In this document: positions 1 to 12,433 of the stretch, piece after piece
Numbering within the stretch: the first letter of the stretch is position 1
Layout: each line of letters opens with the position of its first letter
NCBI RefSeq assembly: GCF_021462225.1
Contig: NC_061812.1
Coordinates: 44,063,363-44,127,362 of the forward strand
Direction of reading: 5' to 3'
Source of the DNA: Girardinichthys multiradiatus
Taxonomy: Eukaryota; Chordata; Actinopteri; Cyprinodontiformes; Goodeidae
Length of the DNA stretch: 64,000 nucleotides
Made by a program: the position numbers and the translations under genes
The notes under the pieces: model-generated
Told to the model about the DNA's origin: nothing
The model's database searches: none
Seen by the model: the letters and a program-made list of their open reading frames with translations, nothing else

Positions 1-490
1 CCTTAATATTTCTTTAAATATTGTTTTAATAAATAAAGGCAGCTAATGAGTCCCCATTGAGAATTAGTCATCCACAAGGTTGGTTTTATTCAGCAGATCA
101 TTCTTAAAACATTATTTTATCAAAATAAAATTTTATCTGATCTTGCATTCTGAATGGTTGTCTAAATCAGTTCCAAGAGTAACTTCACGTCACTTCCAGA
201 TTCTTCAAGATAATCCTTGGTTCTCAAACATAAACATTGCATGGTAATGTTGCATCACTCTTTTGGTCATGGTTTTCAATCATCTTTAATCAACTTGTTT
301 ATATTGTACATAGCCCATTAGTCTTCGTTATTCATTAATTCTGGTTGGTAGTTTAGTTGGATTATTTTAGCATAGTAAAGAGTTTGTTGATTGAAATATG
401 TTTAACTTTGAGTTGACTTATTTTTGTTAATAAATTCTTGTATTTTAAGAAATTGTGTGAATTCATTCCATGTGTGTGCAGAGTTTTTGC
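1..490 (+). repeat. Unclassified repeat family A, left inverted arm
   Basis: This AT-rich segment reappears in reverse complement at about 1188-1690 with only scattered differences. Landmarks such as the stretch around the AATAAATTCTTG motif and the ending near CATTCCATG are shared. A more diverged copy in the same orientation lies at about 25070-25475, so the family is dispersed. No ORF of note is present. The arm probably continues off the left edge of the window. I do not recognise the family; a large-palindrome DNA transposon or a pair of LTR-like units in opposite orientation are both possible. Confidence 0.7.
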
Positions 491-647
491 TATTCAATAA
501 TGTCAGAGCTCGTCTCACACCTTTCTATTTTGTCCTAATACCATCGGCTTACTGGGCTGGTATTCACAGGACAACCCTTAACAGACCGACATAATATTTG
601 ATAAAATATTAATATTAAATAATATTCTCAGTTTTATAATCTTAACA

Positions 648-895
648 GTCTGTTTGCCTGCAAAGAGACATTAGCATGCTGGGTCTCTCCTGTCCAGTCC
701 CGCAGGGGAGCAGTGTGGAAGAGATCGATTCCTTGGAAAGGTGGGGGTTTTATAAGGGGAGTGGCATCATGGGAAGTCCGCTGTTATCCCCCTTTCCTAA
801 GTTGTGCCAGAAGAAGGTTAATGCAATTTATTTTGAAAGTTCCAGAAAACTTTGTACTGCTTCTTGATGTTGTAATCCATGGCTGTGGTCCCAAC
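648..895 (+). repeat. Direct repeat B, copy 1
   Basis: About 250 bp beginning GTCTGTTTGCCTGCAAAGAG and ending near GGTCCCAAC is repeated in the same orientation at 2610-2835 with moderate divergence. The short ORFs here are not conserved between the two copies, so coding is unlikely. The repeat sits between the two family A arms. Confidence 0.65.
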
Positions 896-1187
896 ATGAG
901 AAAATTAGTTTTAGTCTATCTGCACAAAATATCTGCTTATGTCCATGAATCACTCTATTAAATAAATCAAAATCTACTTTCTCCACGCAGCTTTACCTCA
1001 TGTTTTCCCACAATTCCGTTCCAATTACAACCTGCCTAACATAAGCTCAAAGTGATTTTTAATAGCCAAATGTGGTGTAACACAAACAGCAAAAGGACTC
1101 AAGAGTTTTAGTGGCATGACAGATGTTGTAATTATGAATATTATTTAATATTAATACTTTTATATTCTATTAAATAATATTTCAGTT

Positions 1188-1690
1188 TCTGCACACTCAT
1201 GGAATGAATTCACACAATTTCTTAAAATACAAGAATTTATTAACAAAAATAAGTCAACTCAAAGTCACATATTTCAATCAACAAACTCTTCACTATGCTA
1301 AAACAATCCAACAAAACTACCAAGCAGAATTAAAGAATAAGGAAGACTAATGGGCTATATACAATATAAACAACTTGATCAAAGATGGTTGAAAACCATG
1401 ACCGCAAGAGTGACGCCACATTACCATGCAATGTTATTTATGTTTGAGAACCAAGGATTATCTTGAAGAATCTGAAAGTGAAGTTCAGTTAGTCTTGGAA
1501 CCAACTTAGGCAATAATTGGCATACCTTTAGACAACCATTCAGAATGCAAGATCAGATAAAATATTATTTTAATAAAATAATATTTTAAAGAATGATTCG
1601 CTGAATAAAACCAACTTTCTGGATGACCAATTCTCAGCGGTGTTTAATTAGCTGCCTTTATTTATTAAAATAATATTTAAAGAAAAATTA
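1188..1690 (-). repeat. Unclassified repeat family A, right inverted arm
   Basis: This is the reverse complement of positions 1-490 with roughly nine in ten bases matching by eye. The arms enclose about 700 bp, including direct repeat B and several TAATATT/AATATTA motifs near both inner edges. Confidence 0.7.
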
Positions 1691-2609
1691 TTTTGTATAA
1701 GAACCAAACCTTTGAGAAATGGGCTTAATCGTGTTACTTAGTTATCAAGTTTAGTAAAATAATATTTAGGAAAATATTATTTTACTGGATTGAAAACTAA
1801 CAACCTTTTTGGGTAAATGATCTTAGTGGGCAAGCACGTGTTTTTAGCTGTTAGCGGTTAAAGCTAACAAATAAGCTTATAGCTTATCATCAGAATTAAA
1901 CACATACCTGTAAAACACCACTAATAAAAAGGGGTTAAAATGCGTAAGCAATGACGGCGCGTTATGGCTGATCTTCTGTGTTTAAAATCACCCTTTAAAT
2001 AAGGTTTGTCTTAACTTAAAAGAAAAACCACAAACACAGAACACACAAACTGAGCACATGTACTGACAGATAATCTGCTAGCACTAAGATGGCTGAGTTT
2101 TAACACAAACAAAACCAAACGTCATAAAACGAAAAATGTTTAGATTATTTCATTCTAAATTACTTCTCTCTGCCCAACACTACCTCTTACGTGAACCGTG
2201 CTGAGGAAAAGTTGTCCAGGGCGACGAAGTTTGAAGAAAGCTTCCACAGTGAACAAAGGGTTAACTACAGCTAACCTCCGTAGCTGTGGGGTAGGGCGGC
2301 TCCTCCTGTCGGCCGGCCAAACTGCACGTTACTGCTGTAGCCACGGTGATGCGGTCTCGTTGTCCTTCCTTCAGATAGGGAAAACTGTTCCACTCGGCGA
2401 TGTAGAGACAGGGTCTCTGCTGGGAACTCTCTGGAACACAGTTTGCTTCTGTAGACCTCAGAGAGAAAAGCCAAGCCACGCTTGTGTATCTTAATTACCT
2501 CCATTCATGAATGAATACCGGATACACAAACAGCAATTAATTCCTACTTAACTTAGTGCATATGATCGTGTGATCGTATGACACTCTTGGATCCAGTGTG
2601 AAGAGTAAT
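1691..2609. other. Unrecognised segment, possibly the body of the family A/B element
   Basis: No recognisable gene. The part from about 2190 to 2500 is more GC-rich than its surroundings and holds overlapping short ORFs on both strands (98 and 72-77 aa) with no motif I know. It lies between the family A right arm and direct repeat B copy 2, so it may belong to the same composite repeat. Confidence 0.4.
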
Positions 2610-2835
2610 GTCTGTTTGCCAGCAAAGAGACACTGTGTTCCTCTGGGGTCCCGTGTGGAAGAGGTCAGCTTGTTGCAAAATCTGTGATTTTATTTGGCCA
2701 GTGACGTCACAGGAAGTCCACTGTTACCCCTTTTCCTGGCTGTGCTGGAAGTAGGTCAATGCGATTTATTTTGAAAGTTCCAGAAAAGCTCATACTGGCC
2801 ATTTATGTTGTTCCCATGGCTGGGTTCCAACACAG
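2610..2835 (+). repeat. Direct repeat B, copy 2
   Basis: Same-orientation copy of 648-895, sharing the GTCTGTTTGCC start, the central GGAAGTCC segment and the TTTATTTTGAAAGTTCCAG segment. The two copies start about 1.96 kb apart. Confidence 0.65.
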
Positions 2836-3019
2836 ACAATGTCCTCAGAATATTGTTATGAGCTACATTACTATAGAGCAATTTGATCCTCTTGTGTAAA
2901 ATCTGGAATAATTATGTGGAGAAAAGTGAGACTTACACAACTCCTGTAAAGCTCACACATATTAAATAATCTGGTGAGACCTAATATTAAAGGGAGAAAT
3001 GGGAGCTCTGGGCTAAATT

Positions 3020-3279
3020 GCATAGGTGGACTCTATTTACAGATTAGACAATTTCTAAAGCTAGTAAAAGCTGCACTGGATTTTATTTGGGGGGGATAAG
3101 AGTAAAATGGGCTGGGTAGAAATTAAAAACCATGTATTAATTTCCTTCTCCTTGACAACTACTTACTATTTTGTGTTGGTCTGTCACATAAAATCATAAT
3201 AAAACACATTTAAGTTTGTAGCTGTAACATGACAAAATGGCAAAAAAGTTCAAGAAGTATGATTACTTTTTAAGGCACT
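3020..3279 (-). mobile_element. Tc1 transposon remnant, 5' end only
   Basis: The sequence around TTGTGTTGGTCTGTCACATA and the terminal AAGGCACT match the terminal inverted repeat of common fish Tc1 elements as I know it. It is preceded by the usual leader region (GTGGACTCTATTTAC, GCACTGGATTTTATTT). The transposase is missing, so this is a solo end left by deletion. Confidence 0.7.
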
Positions 3280-3879
3280 TGAAAGGCTTTTATGTTTCTC
3301 TGACATTTTACCTTTTTAAGATAAATATCAAGCCCTACTATGGAGGATATGTTGAACACTGGGAGAACAAAATGACCTAGAATAATGGTCCTGTTGGACT
3401 CGTGCCCAGAACCACTGAGCCATCTAAAATTCCCCTTCATGTGATGTCTTTAGTTGCAAATGTTATCATCAGGTAGCCGCTGGAAATGGTCTGCAACAAA
3501 CAACTCACTTTATAAATGCTATAAAGGCATTTTTCTGAATTCCATTTTCTGTGAACCTTGTGGATTTGCATTTACTTCATGCACCAGTCTTTGTTTCATT
3601 CAGAACATAACAGTGTTAATCTATGTCACCAGAGAGAATAGATTTTTTTTTTTACAATTTTCTCCAATGTGATTGTACACATGCCACAGTGAGCTCATTC
3701 CATGCCCAGTGAGGTGCAACAGTGAACTGCTGCTACTCCTTTAACAAGATTATTGATTATCGAAACTCCCCCACCAGCACCACCACCACCACCCCCCAAG
3801 TATAGCTACTCTTCAAAAATTCATGCTAATTGCTTTTATTGCCTGCTTCAGTGGGTGAAAACCCTAACAAAACCCCAGC
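3280..3879. other. No gene recognised
   Basis: Unique-looking AT-rich sequence with a short homopolymer T run near 3645 and a CCACCA-rich patch near 3770-3800. The 72-aa ORFs here show no family features. Confidence 0.4.
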
Positions 3880-4960
3880 ACAGATCCTTAAGGAGTATTT
3901 ATACCTTGGACCTCTTGACATTTTGTCATGTTTCAACAAACTTCAATGCATTTCATTTGGGTTTTATTTAACTGACCAACACAAAGTAATGGAAAATGTA
4001 TAAAGTAGAGAAAAAGGTTTTCAAATTTATGTACAATATCTGTAGTACAAAATATTCAATATTTGAACATCTGCATGACTGTCCATCCACCTCAGAGGAG
4101 ATAAAGGAGATTAATGCAAGGAGAAAATTACTGGGAGAATCACCCTCAGATCAGGCACTTCAACTAACCCCTTAAGAAACTGTGGGAAGCCACTGTTGGA
4201 AATATGCTATAAGTCTTATTTGCAGTTTGCTACAAACCACGGTGGGGACAAACAAGACAGGTGAAATATGTTTATATGGTCAGATTAGATGAAAATGTAA
4301 CTTTTTCCCTGCATGCATAATACTTTGTTTGGCAGAAAACAATCCGTGCACATCACACTGAAAACACCAAACCCTGTGTGAAACATGGTGGTGTCAGCAT
4401 CATGCTGTGAAAAGGGTTTTCTTCAACAGAAACTGAGTTGGTGGAAAGATGAATGGAGCAATACAGGACAGTCCTGGAGGAAAATATCTTAGAGGCTGAA
4501 AAGAGTTGAAACTGTGACAGAGGTTCACTTTCCTGCAGGACAATAACCCTGGACATACAGCTGGAGCTGGAGTGGACCTTAATCCAGTTGAGAATGCTTC
4601 AAGGTGCTCTTAATTCAATCTGACTGACCTTGAGCTACACTGGAAAGAAAAGTGGGCAAAAACGTCAGTCACTAGATGTCCAAACCACAGTCATCATAAA
4701 ACACCAAATGACTGGCAGCTGTAATTGCAGTAAAATGTGATTCCACAAAGCTGGGATTCAGGGGTGGTGAATTCTTATGCTTGCAACACTTTTGATATTT
4801 TGATTTGTAAAACCATGTGTCCTGTTTCACACACATTACAATTATTACTACTTTAAGCTTGTCTATCAAATAAAACCCCTATAAAATACATTGCCATTTT
4901 TGGTTATACCATGACCACATTTAAAATATTTCAAAAAGTGACAATACTCAGTGTAAAGTG
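3880..4960 (+). mobile_element. Decayed Tc1 transposon
   Basis: The left inverted repeat (about 3890-4040) and right inverted repeat (about 4780-4955) carry the ACCAACACAAAGTA and TGTCTATCAAATAAAA landmarks of fish Tc1 ends. Between them, translated fragments resemble Tc1 transposase, including a KHGG-type segment near 4380 and the region equivalent to the QQDN catalytic motif near 4535. Frameshifts and stops break it throughout. At about 1.1 kb it is shorter than the usual 1.6 kb, so internal deletion has also occurred. Confidence 0.75.
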
Positions 4961-6845
4961 AAGTTTTGCCACTGGTAACTTTGAAGAGCAAGACACTTTT
5001 GCAGTTCATCTCTGTTTATAGTTTTTTAACCACAGGGTGACCACCTTTGTCTTTCCTCGAAGACACAACACCACAGTATGGAGATGAATTTCCCAGTGGA
5101 AGGACAACAACCCTGTGTTTGCTAGTCCCCTCTGTAGATTTTGATTGAGCCAAACAGGTTTGCAGCACAGGTACAGTCATTTTCTACCATACCATCATAA
5201 ATCTTCACTTTCTGACCCCTTAACAACACTCCAATAGAGTGTTCCCTCTATTTATTTTCATCTGTTGTCACCCTTGGTCATCCATTAACAGTCCCAGTGT
5301 CTGTCAATACCGTTTGTCGTAAAACTACTGCTGTTCTTGTCAGGCACTAAGCCATGTTTTAAAAGCTGAAAGTGTTTTATAGTTTGAGAAGCCCACCAAA
5401 GATGCAACTGCATTTTGTTTCATTTGGAATATGAATGAATCCTCTGCTGTGTAATCCTGTGGTTCCCTGCTCTTTCCAGATGGCATTTCACCAGGAGATG
5501 TGCTTAAAAGTGTACAATCCCTGCCGTCTCTGCCACCAGTCTATCACCGCCTCCTCTCCTAGAGTGACTGCCATGGGGTGATCCGGTCACCCTTTGCCCC
5601 CTGTGATGTTACTGCTACCGACTCTATCTTTGAAAATGTATGCCTGTGCAGATTCAAAGGAGGTATTGACATTTAAATTAAGCAGAAGGATAAGCAAGAG
5701 CAGACAGCTGGTACTGAAGATTGATACTTATATCCACAAAACCCAACATTTGTAACAGATCATTCTGTGGTACGACTGAAATCTTTCTGATAGTGGTAAG
5801 TTGTTAAATTATTTTATACATTCTCTTTGCACATATTGTACATATTTTAGGATTGTAAAGGGTGCACTTCAGGGATTCAAAAAAATGTATTCATGGACTC
5901 TTCATGACTCAAAATTCAAGCTGTCCCTTTTGAGCCTGATCACCAGTTTTTCACATGTACTGGAGAAATTGCTTTCCATCCAGGTGAAATTACATGGTGC
6001 TTTTTAGGTGCATACTTCATACAGTGATGGCAGAATTGGCTGCATGACCCAATAAATCACAACTCAGCCACAGCTTCCTGTAATTCATCTTGGTGACAAA
6101 GTTAAATTTCTCTCAGAGGTGAAACCTTCAGACGGACCAGAATACTTCTCCCAATAAAAACACTCTACCAACCAAAACAAAAAAATCACTGTCAAAGAAC
6201 TGAAAATATTTCAGCTAAGATTAGGAAATATTTTTTTTAAATCTGTATAGTTACAAAAATGTTTTAATTAACCTCGCTGAAAAGTCATCACCAAATAGGA
6301 AGACCCATCTGATGACTAAAACCCTTCCAGCAAAGCTAATGCTGCGTCCAGCATTCTCAAGCAGGAACAAGCTGGAAGACTGAAAAAACAAAAACAAAAC
6401 AAAAATCAAGATTGATGCTTTTATAGAGACCACTGTGTTTGAAGAACTGTAAGAAGCAATTTGCTGTGAATTTATTTTTTTTTGTACAGGAGACATGGCA
6501 GATTTGCACTTAATTAAAAAAAAATTGTCAACATTCTTAATTACTAGAAATAACCAAAGTACTCCCTTGAAAGCATGATTACACTTTTATGTTGACATTT
6601 GGGGTTGTGTCTGACTTTAAAAAGCCCAGAGAAGGGAGCTGGAAGGATGAAACACAACTGTCATATTAACATATTGTGAGTTTTAATGATGGTGGGTGAT
6701 AGCATGTTCAGTAATGTTGCTTCAAAAACACAGCAGAAGTGTTGAGCTGTTTGTGATGCAGTGATGGTTAAACCTTTTGATTGTGCCACATATTCTAAAA
6801 TCGAATCACTGCAGTTGTCAAAGGTCACTCCTTGTATGCCTTCAA
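4961..6845. other. No gene recognised
   Basis: Nearly 1.9 kb without a supported gene. ORFs of 68-81 aa near 5801-6007 and 6251-6496 have no recognisable domain and lie in AT-rich sequence. Confidence 0.4.
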
Positions 6846-7690
6846 TATACACTCCCTGGCAACTTTAGTAGGTACAACATGGCACTGAGCCACTCAGGGG
6901 GTAGAGGTTTGTCCTGTAACTAGTAGGTTGCTGGTTCAAAATCCGCTCCATCCGTCTCAGTTGTTGTGTCCTTGGGCAAGAGACTTCCCCTGCCTTGCCT
7001 GCTGATGGTGCTCAGAGGGCTCAGTGCTAATAATTGTGTAGCTGGCCCATGTTCTACAACGTAGCCTACCACTGTGAATGGGTGGATGACTGATTGTAGT
7101 GTAAAGTGCTCTGAAGTCCTCAGATTTGATAAAGCACTATACAAGTGCAGGCCATTTAATTTGCCACTATTGGTGTTGCACTTCTCCATTCTTCAGAACT
7201 ACCTAAATTTTTCATTGCATTTTTCAACAAGGTGTCTAAAACTTTATTTAGGCATTTTGGTAAATTCTGACATGATCACATGGTTGCTGCAGATGTGTTG
7301 GCTGCTCATCCATGACAATAACTTCCTTTTCCTAAATATCTTAAAGGTGCTCTATTTGATTGAAATCTGGTGACTGTGGAGTCCACTAGAGTACAGTGAA
7401 CTCATGGTGATGTTCAAGAAAACTGTTTGAGATTACTTGAGCTTTGTGACATGGTGCATAATCTTGCTGGAATTAGCCATCACAAGATGGGTACACTGTG
7501 GTCATAATCTTGGACTTTACCTCTTTACTTCTCCGTTCTGATGCTCTGTTTGACCTTCAGCAAGTCGTCCTCACCACATCTAGATACCTAAATGCATTGA
7601 GTTACCATGTGATTACTTACTTGCTATTTGTGTCAACATTCCATTGAACTACTGTATCTGATAAAGTAAGTGTATACTTGTAGTAAGTGA
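6846..7690. mobile_element. Tc1-type element of the GGTACA-end family, internally deleted and split by a SINE
   Basis: The left end reads ACTCCCTGGCAACTTTAGTA then GGTACA, close to the usual GGCCACTTTATTAGGTACACC end of a common fish Tc1 family. After the SINE at 6881-7160 the element resumes near 7165 with the CAACAAGGTG, GTGACATGGTGCAT and CTGATGCTC landmarks and reaches CTAAATGCATTGAGTT near 7590. Most of the transposase is deleted. Related fragments occur at 25476-25590 and 41232-41430. Confidence 0.7.
6881..7160 (+). mobile_element. tRNA-derived SINE
   Basis: The head has a pol III A-box-like segment (GAGCCACTCAGGGGGTAGAG) and a B-box-like GGTTCAAAATCC. These are followed by a CTTGGGCAAGAGACTT body and an end reading AAAGCACTATACAAGTGCAG, typical of abundant fish SINEs. 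It is not a functional tRNA gene because the cloverleaf is lost. It sits inside a Tc1 fragment. Confidence 0.8.
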
Positions 7691-8519
7691 GTATTCATAG
7701 TGTGTACAAGTATGTACTTGTAGTAATACTGTATGGACACTAATGAAAATATATTACCCATATCCCTGCAGCAAAAACTTACATGTTGTGACTAGGTGAT
7801 TCAAGTAGCTATGCATAGTGTTATTTGTTTTGCAATATGAGTCATAATGTTTGCCTGGAATATTATGTTAACTTACCAAGAATCTGGATTTTCTAACATG
7901 ATTCTTTGACATAAGAGTAAATAAAATGTACTAGCTGGCAGATTATGTGACAGTGAGAGACCCCCAGGAGAGAGTCCTTCCACCTCCTAGCAGCAGGTGT
8001 CCAATGCTGTGAGCTCAGTGTTTTTTCTTCTTACACAAAATCAGAAAAATACATAACTTTGAATATGGATCATGGGAAATTCCAAAACATCTCCACATTT
8101 CTTTCGGATAGTGATTTCTGTCTAAGAAAAACCCTCAATCCACATACTTGTAGGACAACATGCCACAAGCGTCTTAGACACCAGCTTCATAAGCAATACG
8201 AACAAGGAATTCTTCAGCAGATGACTTGTCCCTCTCCCACAGAGAACCGATCTGGATATCATGGAGGCAGACAGGGACACCATGCTGAGACAGAAGACAC
8301 CGTGAAAGCCACAATCCATTGAAAATTTGTAGCAAGTTCTCCAATATATTTTAAACTATTGTATCTGCCATGAAGAACAGTGGGACAGGCAGTCAAAAGA
8401 CAAAGAAAAGTAGTAATTAAAGCAGCATACCAGCCTATGCCCCACCCAGATACCAACTTGGTACAGTTTGATCAGGATCTCTTTTGTTTGAGAAGGCAAA
8501 CAAAATAACATCTTAATTG

Positions 8520-8523
<4 letters not shown>
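7691..8523. other. No gene recognised
   Basis: An 87-aa ORF at 8059-8322 and antisense ORFs of similar size have no known motif. Short TACTTGTAGTA-like repeats occur near 7670-7730. Confidence 0.35.

Positions 8524-8562
<39 letters not shown>
8524..8562. repeat. (AT)n microsatellite
   Basis: Uninterrupted AT dinucleotide run of about 39 bp. Confidence 0.98.
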
Positions 8563-8564
<2 letters not shown>

Positions 8565-8769
8565 GGCTCATAACAATCTGCTCATGTTAGTTCTAGCATC
8601 CCAGTAATGAGCACATGAATTTTTCTTTGAGCACTGTATTAAATGACTTTGGATCATTTAGGAAACAACATAAATGTTACTAGCCTCCAACACTCTGCTA
8701 AGCTAGCTGCAACTGTAAATAAACATAAACATAAAAGGGATACAGTTTAAATGGTTAATGCGAGTGTAT

Positions 8770-9395
8770 GTAACACCGGCAAAATTAAATAGATATAATG
8801 GTGATATACCTGATGTGTGTCCAAAATGCATAGAGCACAGAGGTACTTTGATATATTGTATGTGGTACTGCTAGAAAATTATGCAATTTTGGGAAGAGAT
8901 TAAGGATGTCTTTGAAAGGCTGATTTCCAAAAGTGTAAAAACAGATCCCAAGTTGTTTCTGTTTGGCCTTTACACAAAGGGGCATAACTATACTAATTAT
9001 GAAAAGACAGTTATGGATCTAGGTTTGCTCAATGCTAAACGGTGTTGGTTAAACGATGTTGGACAAAAACACACAGACCGACATTGGATCAGTGGCTACG
9101 GCAAATGACATCAGCTCTTCCACTGGAAAGAATTATATACATGCTGAAGAGCAAAAGGCACATTTTTGAAAATATCTGGAAACCTTTCATTTCATTCATT
9201 AAACAGAGAGGATTTGAAGAGGTCTAGGGCTGCTTGAACTGTAAAGAGACTGACGGGGCACTTGTTTTGTATTTTTTGTTTTTGTTTTTTTTATGTGTTA
9301 TTTCATTATGCTGCATGTCACTCCGGTTTTGTATGTATTCTATATTGGAAAAGTAAAATAAAAACAGATATGGAAAAAAACAAAAGAAAAAAATT
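8770..9395 (+). mobile_element. L1/Tx1-type LINE, 3' end with C-terminal ORF2 fragment
   Basis: Translation gives a degraded CPKC...GTL...W.C segment near 8815-8870 and then an FW..I...F pattern in the ORF at 8881-9108. This continues in another frame (9042-9227) with a PLERI and IWKPF ending. That order matches the C-terminal end of L1-clade ORF2 proteins. A frameshift near 9040-9110 breaks it. The 3' UTR ends in AAAATAAAAAC and an A-rich tail near 9350-9392. The copy is strongly 5'-truncated, as is usual for L1. Confidence 0.7.
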
Positions 9396-11387
9396 TAGGT
9401 TTAGAGACAAATATACAGGTTTGGAATGATAACCTAGAACGATACATTGTTAGATATACTAGATTTCATGGATGTGACCATGTTTATTTCAGTCTTTAGG
9501 GACTTTAGACATGACCTGGAAGCAGGGCGAGATATCTGAGAGTTGGCCTGAACTTATTGTCATATAAAACTGACATGACTGTATATGGAAAACCCTGGGT
9601 TCCTTTTTTACTGTCATGTTTGCATAGAAGTGGAGAAACACAAATAAATAAATTTGAGCGCACACAGACACTGAGAGAAATGTACGTCTAACTCAATGTG
9701 TGAGAATTTAGTTCTTCCTTATTTGAAAAAAAAAAAAGAAATCCCCACTGCTACTGCAAAGTGAATAATGAGGAAAAAAATAGCAAAGCCCTTACCCTAG
9801 TTTAGAAACACTGAGTCACAGGCTAACATCTGCATGTAAACAACCCACCTGCCCAACTAAGCTTTTTCTTCAGGTCTATCATTACTTTGTTAATGCCCGT
9901 CAGGGAGGAAAGCCCACTTAATAAGGCCTAAATAAAGTTTTGTTTTTTGTTCTCGTGGCTGCTCAAAAGCCTTCATTGCCTCCTGGAGAGAGAATGCAAC
10001 ACTCATTTGTTGATGATATTTTATGAGGCCTGGGAGCAAACCCAGGTGTATCAACAAGTCTGAGTCCAGCAGCAGGGGGGAGAAAAACAGCACATCTGCT
10101 ATGGGTCACAGTGTTGTCATGCGCACACACCATATGGGCTGCCCCCCCTTGGCACCGGCAATATCTCAGCACCACTAATCTGACAGGAGTGACACCTCCA
10201 GAGAGGCTCTGAGCTATGTTTTAATGAACATTGTACGTTATTAAACTCATTATATCTAGACTATCCTCAAAACTGAGCCTCCTGCAGCTTTTTTTTCCCC
10301 TTTCACTCACCTTGCATTCATATGAGATGCAGAAACACAAACACGTCTTTTACCTGAAGATAACAACACTCACGACGTGTTCTGTTCTTAGCTGTTGGTG
10401 TTACTGATTGCAGATTTTGCATCACTGGGGCGTTGCCAGGCACGAATTTTGTACCACCTTTAGGCACAAAATGAAAATGTTGATATTTCCTAAAAAAGGC
10501 TCTCAATATGTGAGCCCAAATAAATTAGCATTCATACTCAACTGCATACAAAAGCATATTTTATTTCCTGTACACACGTCAACATTGACTCTTTTATTAT
10601 TGCATAAATAATTTTAATCAGTGTCATTAACCCCTCGAGATTTGTCTATACATCAGAAGAGAGAAATAATTACCCCTGCGGATCATTCGATTTTGGCTCA
10701 GTTTGTTGGCATGTATGGATTTTCAAGTGGAACCTTGTTGTAATTATCTTTGCAAATGAAAAGACATTAGCAGGCGTCTTGATAGTTGTGCAGGGGCATA
10801 TAACTTGATTAGCTCAAAAGAGGGGATCAGCACGAGCAGAGATGTAATTTGCAGTGATGGATATTTCAGGAGTCATTTCACTTGGGCCCACCTCCTGTCG
10901 GACGTGTGCTGCCTCGCAAATGAGAAAACAGTCAGTTCTCCAGCCAGCTCACCAGAGAGAGGAAAGACTTGACATGACAAAAGTTAGGAAAAGAAGAAGA
11001 AATGAACTGAATGGATGGATGGGTTTCGTTTCAGTCGATTATGTTGATTTGCTTTGTTTTGTAAGGCCTGGAATTAAGGGTTTTGCTCTGAATGTTTACA
11101 TAAACCCGAACTGATGCCATTTTGCAGGAGTTGAAATTTAGAGTGGCAAAAATTTCTCTAGCTGAAGTCACATATTGAATTTCAATACAAAGATTAACAC
11201 AATTTAACATATTTCATAAAATCAAACTCTTCTGTCTTGCGGAGTAAATTCCCATACGAGTTCTCTTCTTTCGTTTTCAAATGCTATTTTTGGTTATATA
11301 CTGACAGGGAATAACATTGTCTTTACATAGCTTTTTAATGTGCACTGTCAGGTTTTCAGCTTAGCATAGAATTTTAAGTGGCCGATG
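9396..11387. other. No gene recognised
   Basis: About 2 kb without a supported gene. ORFs of 60-86 aa (for example 10854-11114) show no family signature. A TGC-rich patch at 9950-10200 is not obviously coding. Confidence 0.35.
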
Positions 11388-11660
11388 ATTTGCACATTAA
11401 ATTACACACAGGTGTTACAGATTTCTTGAAGCAGCTGATTACACTGGTACTTTTAGTGGTATCATAATAAATGGGCCTGAATATAAATGCCCACAACCCT
11501 TTCTGATTTGTATTTGTAACATTGAACACCTTCTTTTTCTTCCACTTCACATTGTTGTGAACCACTTTGTGTTGATCTATGTAAAATTCCAATTCCAAAA
11601 TGCATTAAAATTTCTGGTTACAAAAACTGAAATGTAGGGATATGTATGCAAGGCACTGTA
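11388..11660 (-). mobile_element. Tc1 transposon remnant, 5' end only
   Basis: It starts with the leader TTAAATTACACACAGG and ends with TTTGTGTTGATCTATGTAAA and the terminal AAGGCACTGTA, the usual Tc1 tip including the TA target. Transposase is absent. It matches the arrangement seen at 3020-3279 and 17090-17499. Confidence 0.75.
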
Positions 11661-12052
11661 AAGCGCTGTCATTTTAAAACAGTTAAAATTAGCAAATGAC
11701 TGCAATATAATGGATTCACACTAGACTCCATATTCTGAGGGGCGGGTGAGTGAGGGGATAACAGTCTATCCAGCGGCACAAGGTTATGTTAATTTTATTG
11801 TTAGAAAACATCTGTGAAATTACACAGAATTAAGTGACTTCTGAAAGCAGCTTGTTGCCCTGTGCTCGGTCCCGCCCTAGTCATTTCTGTCCAATGGAAG
11901 CAACGATCACCACATGCATGGCTTTGTTGACGAGCTATAGTTCACTTGAAAAAAGTACAATGTGAAAGTGAACTGCACCAAACAAACAAAAAAGGCCGCT
12001 TTTTGTCCGGACCAAACGAGCAGTCCAAAAGACTTTCCTGGTGTGAATACTA
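11661..12052. other. No gene recognised
   Basis: Short unannotated interval ending at the TA target of the MITE. Confidence 0.35.
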
Positions 12053-12433
12053 TGAGGGGTCAAAATAAAAATATACTTGAAATAATTTTAAGGTGTGAAA
12101 TACTGAACACGGTAAAATTGAGTGCCGTAAAAACCAACATATGGTTAATTTCACCTCTGTGAAAATTAGAATCTGTGAATTTGGTGGCCATTAAGTGATA
12201 AAACGGTAAATGCTATTGTTATACATATTAAGGTTATCAAATTTAACATTGCCTGTTTTCATTCACTGTCTTGATTTTAGCGCATCCATTTTTCTTCTGG
12301 AAGTAACAAAAATTACAGTGAACGCAATGTGATAAAACTAACATGTTGGTTTTTACGGCACTCAATTTTGGCATGTTCGGTATTTCACACCTTCAATTAA
12401 TTTCAAGTAAATTTTTGTTACTTTGACCCCTCA
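12053..12433. mobile_element. MITE with about 100-bp terminal inverted repeats and TA target
   Basis: The left end (TGAGGGGTCAAAATAAAAAT...) is mirrored by the right end (...CAAAGTAACA complement, GACCCCTCA). The shared blocks include AAGGTGTGAAATAC, TTGAGTGCCGTAAAAACC and CAACAT. Both ends abut TA dinucleotides (12051-12052 and 12434-12435), the target-site signature of Tc1/mariner-type transposition. No ORF is present, so it is non-autonomous. Confidence 0.85.
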
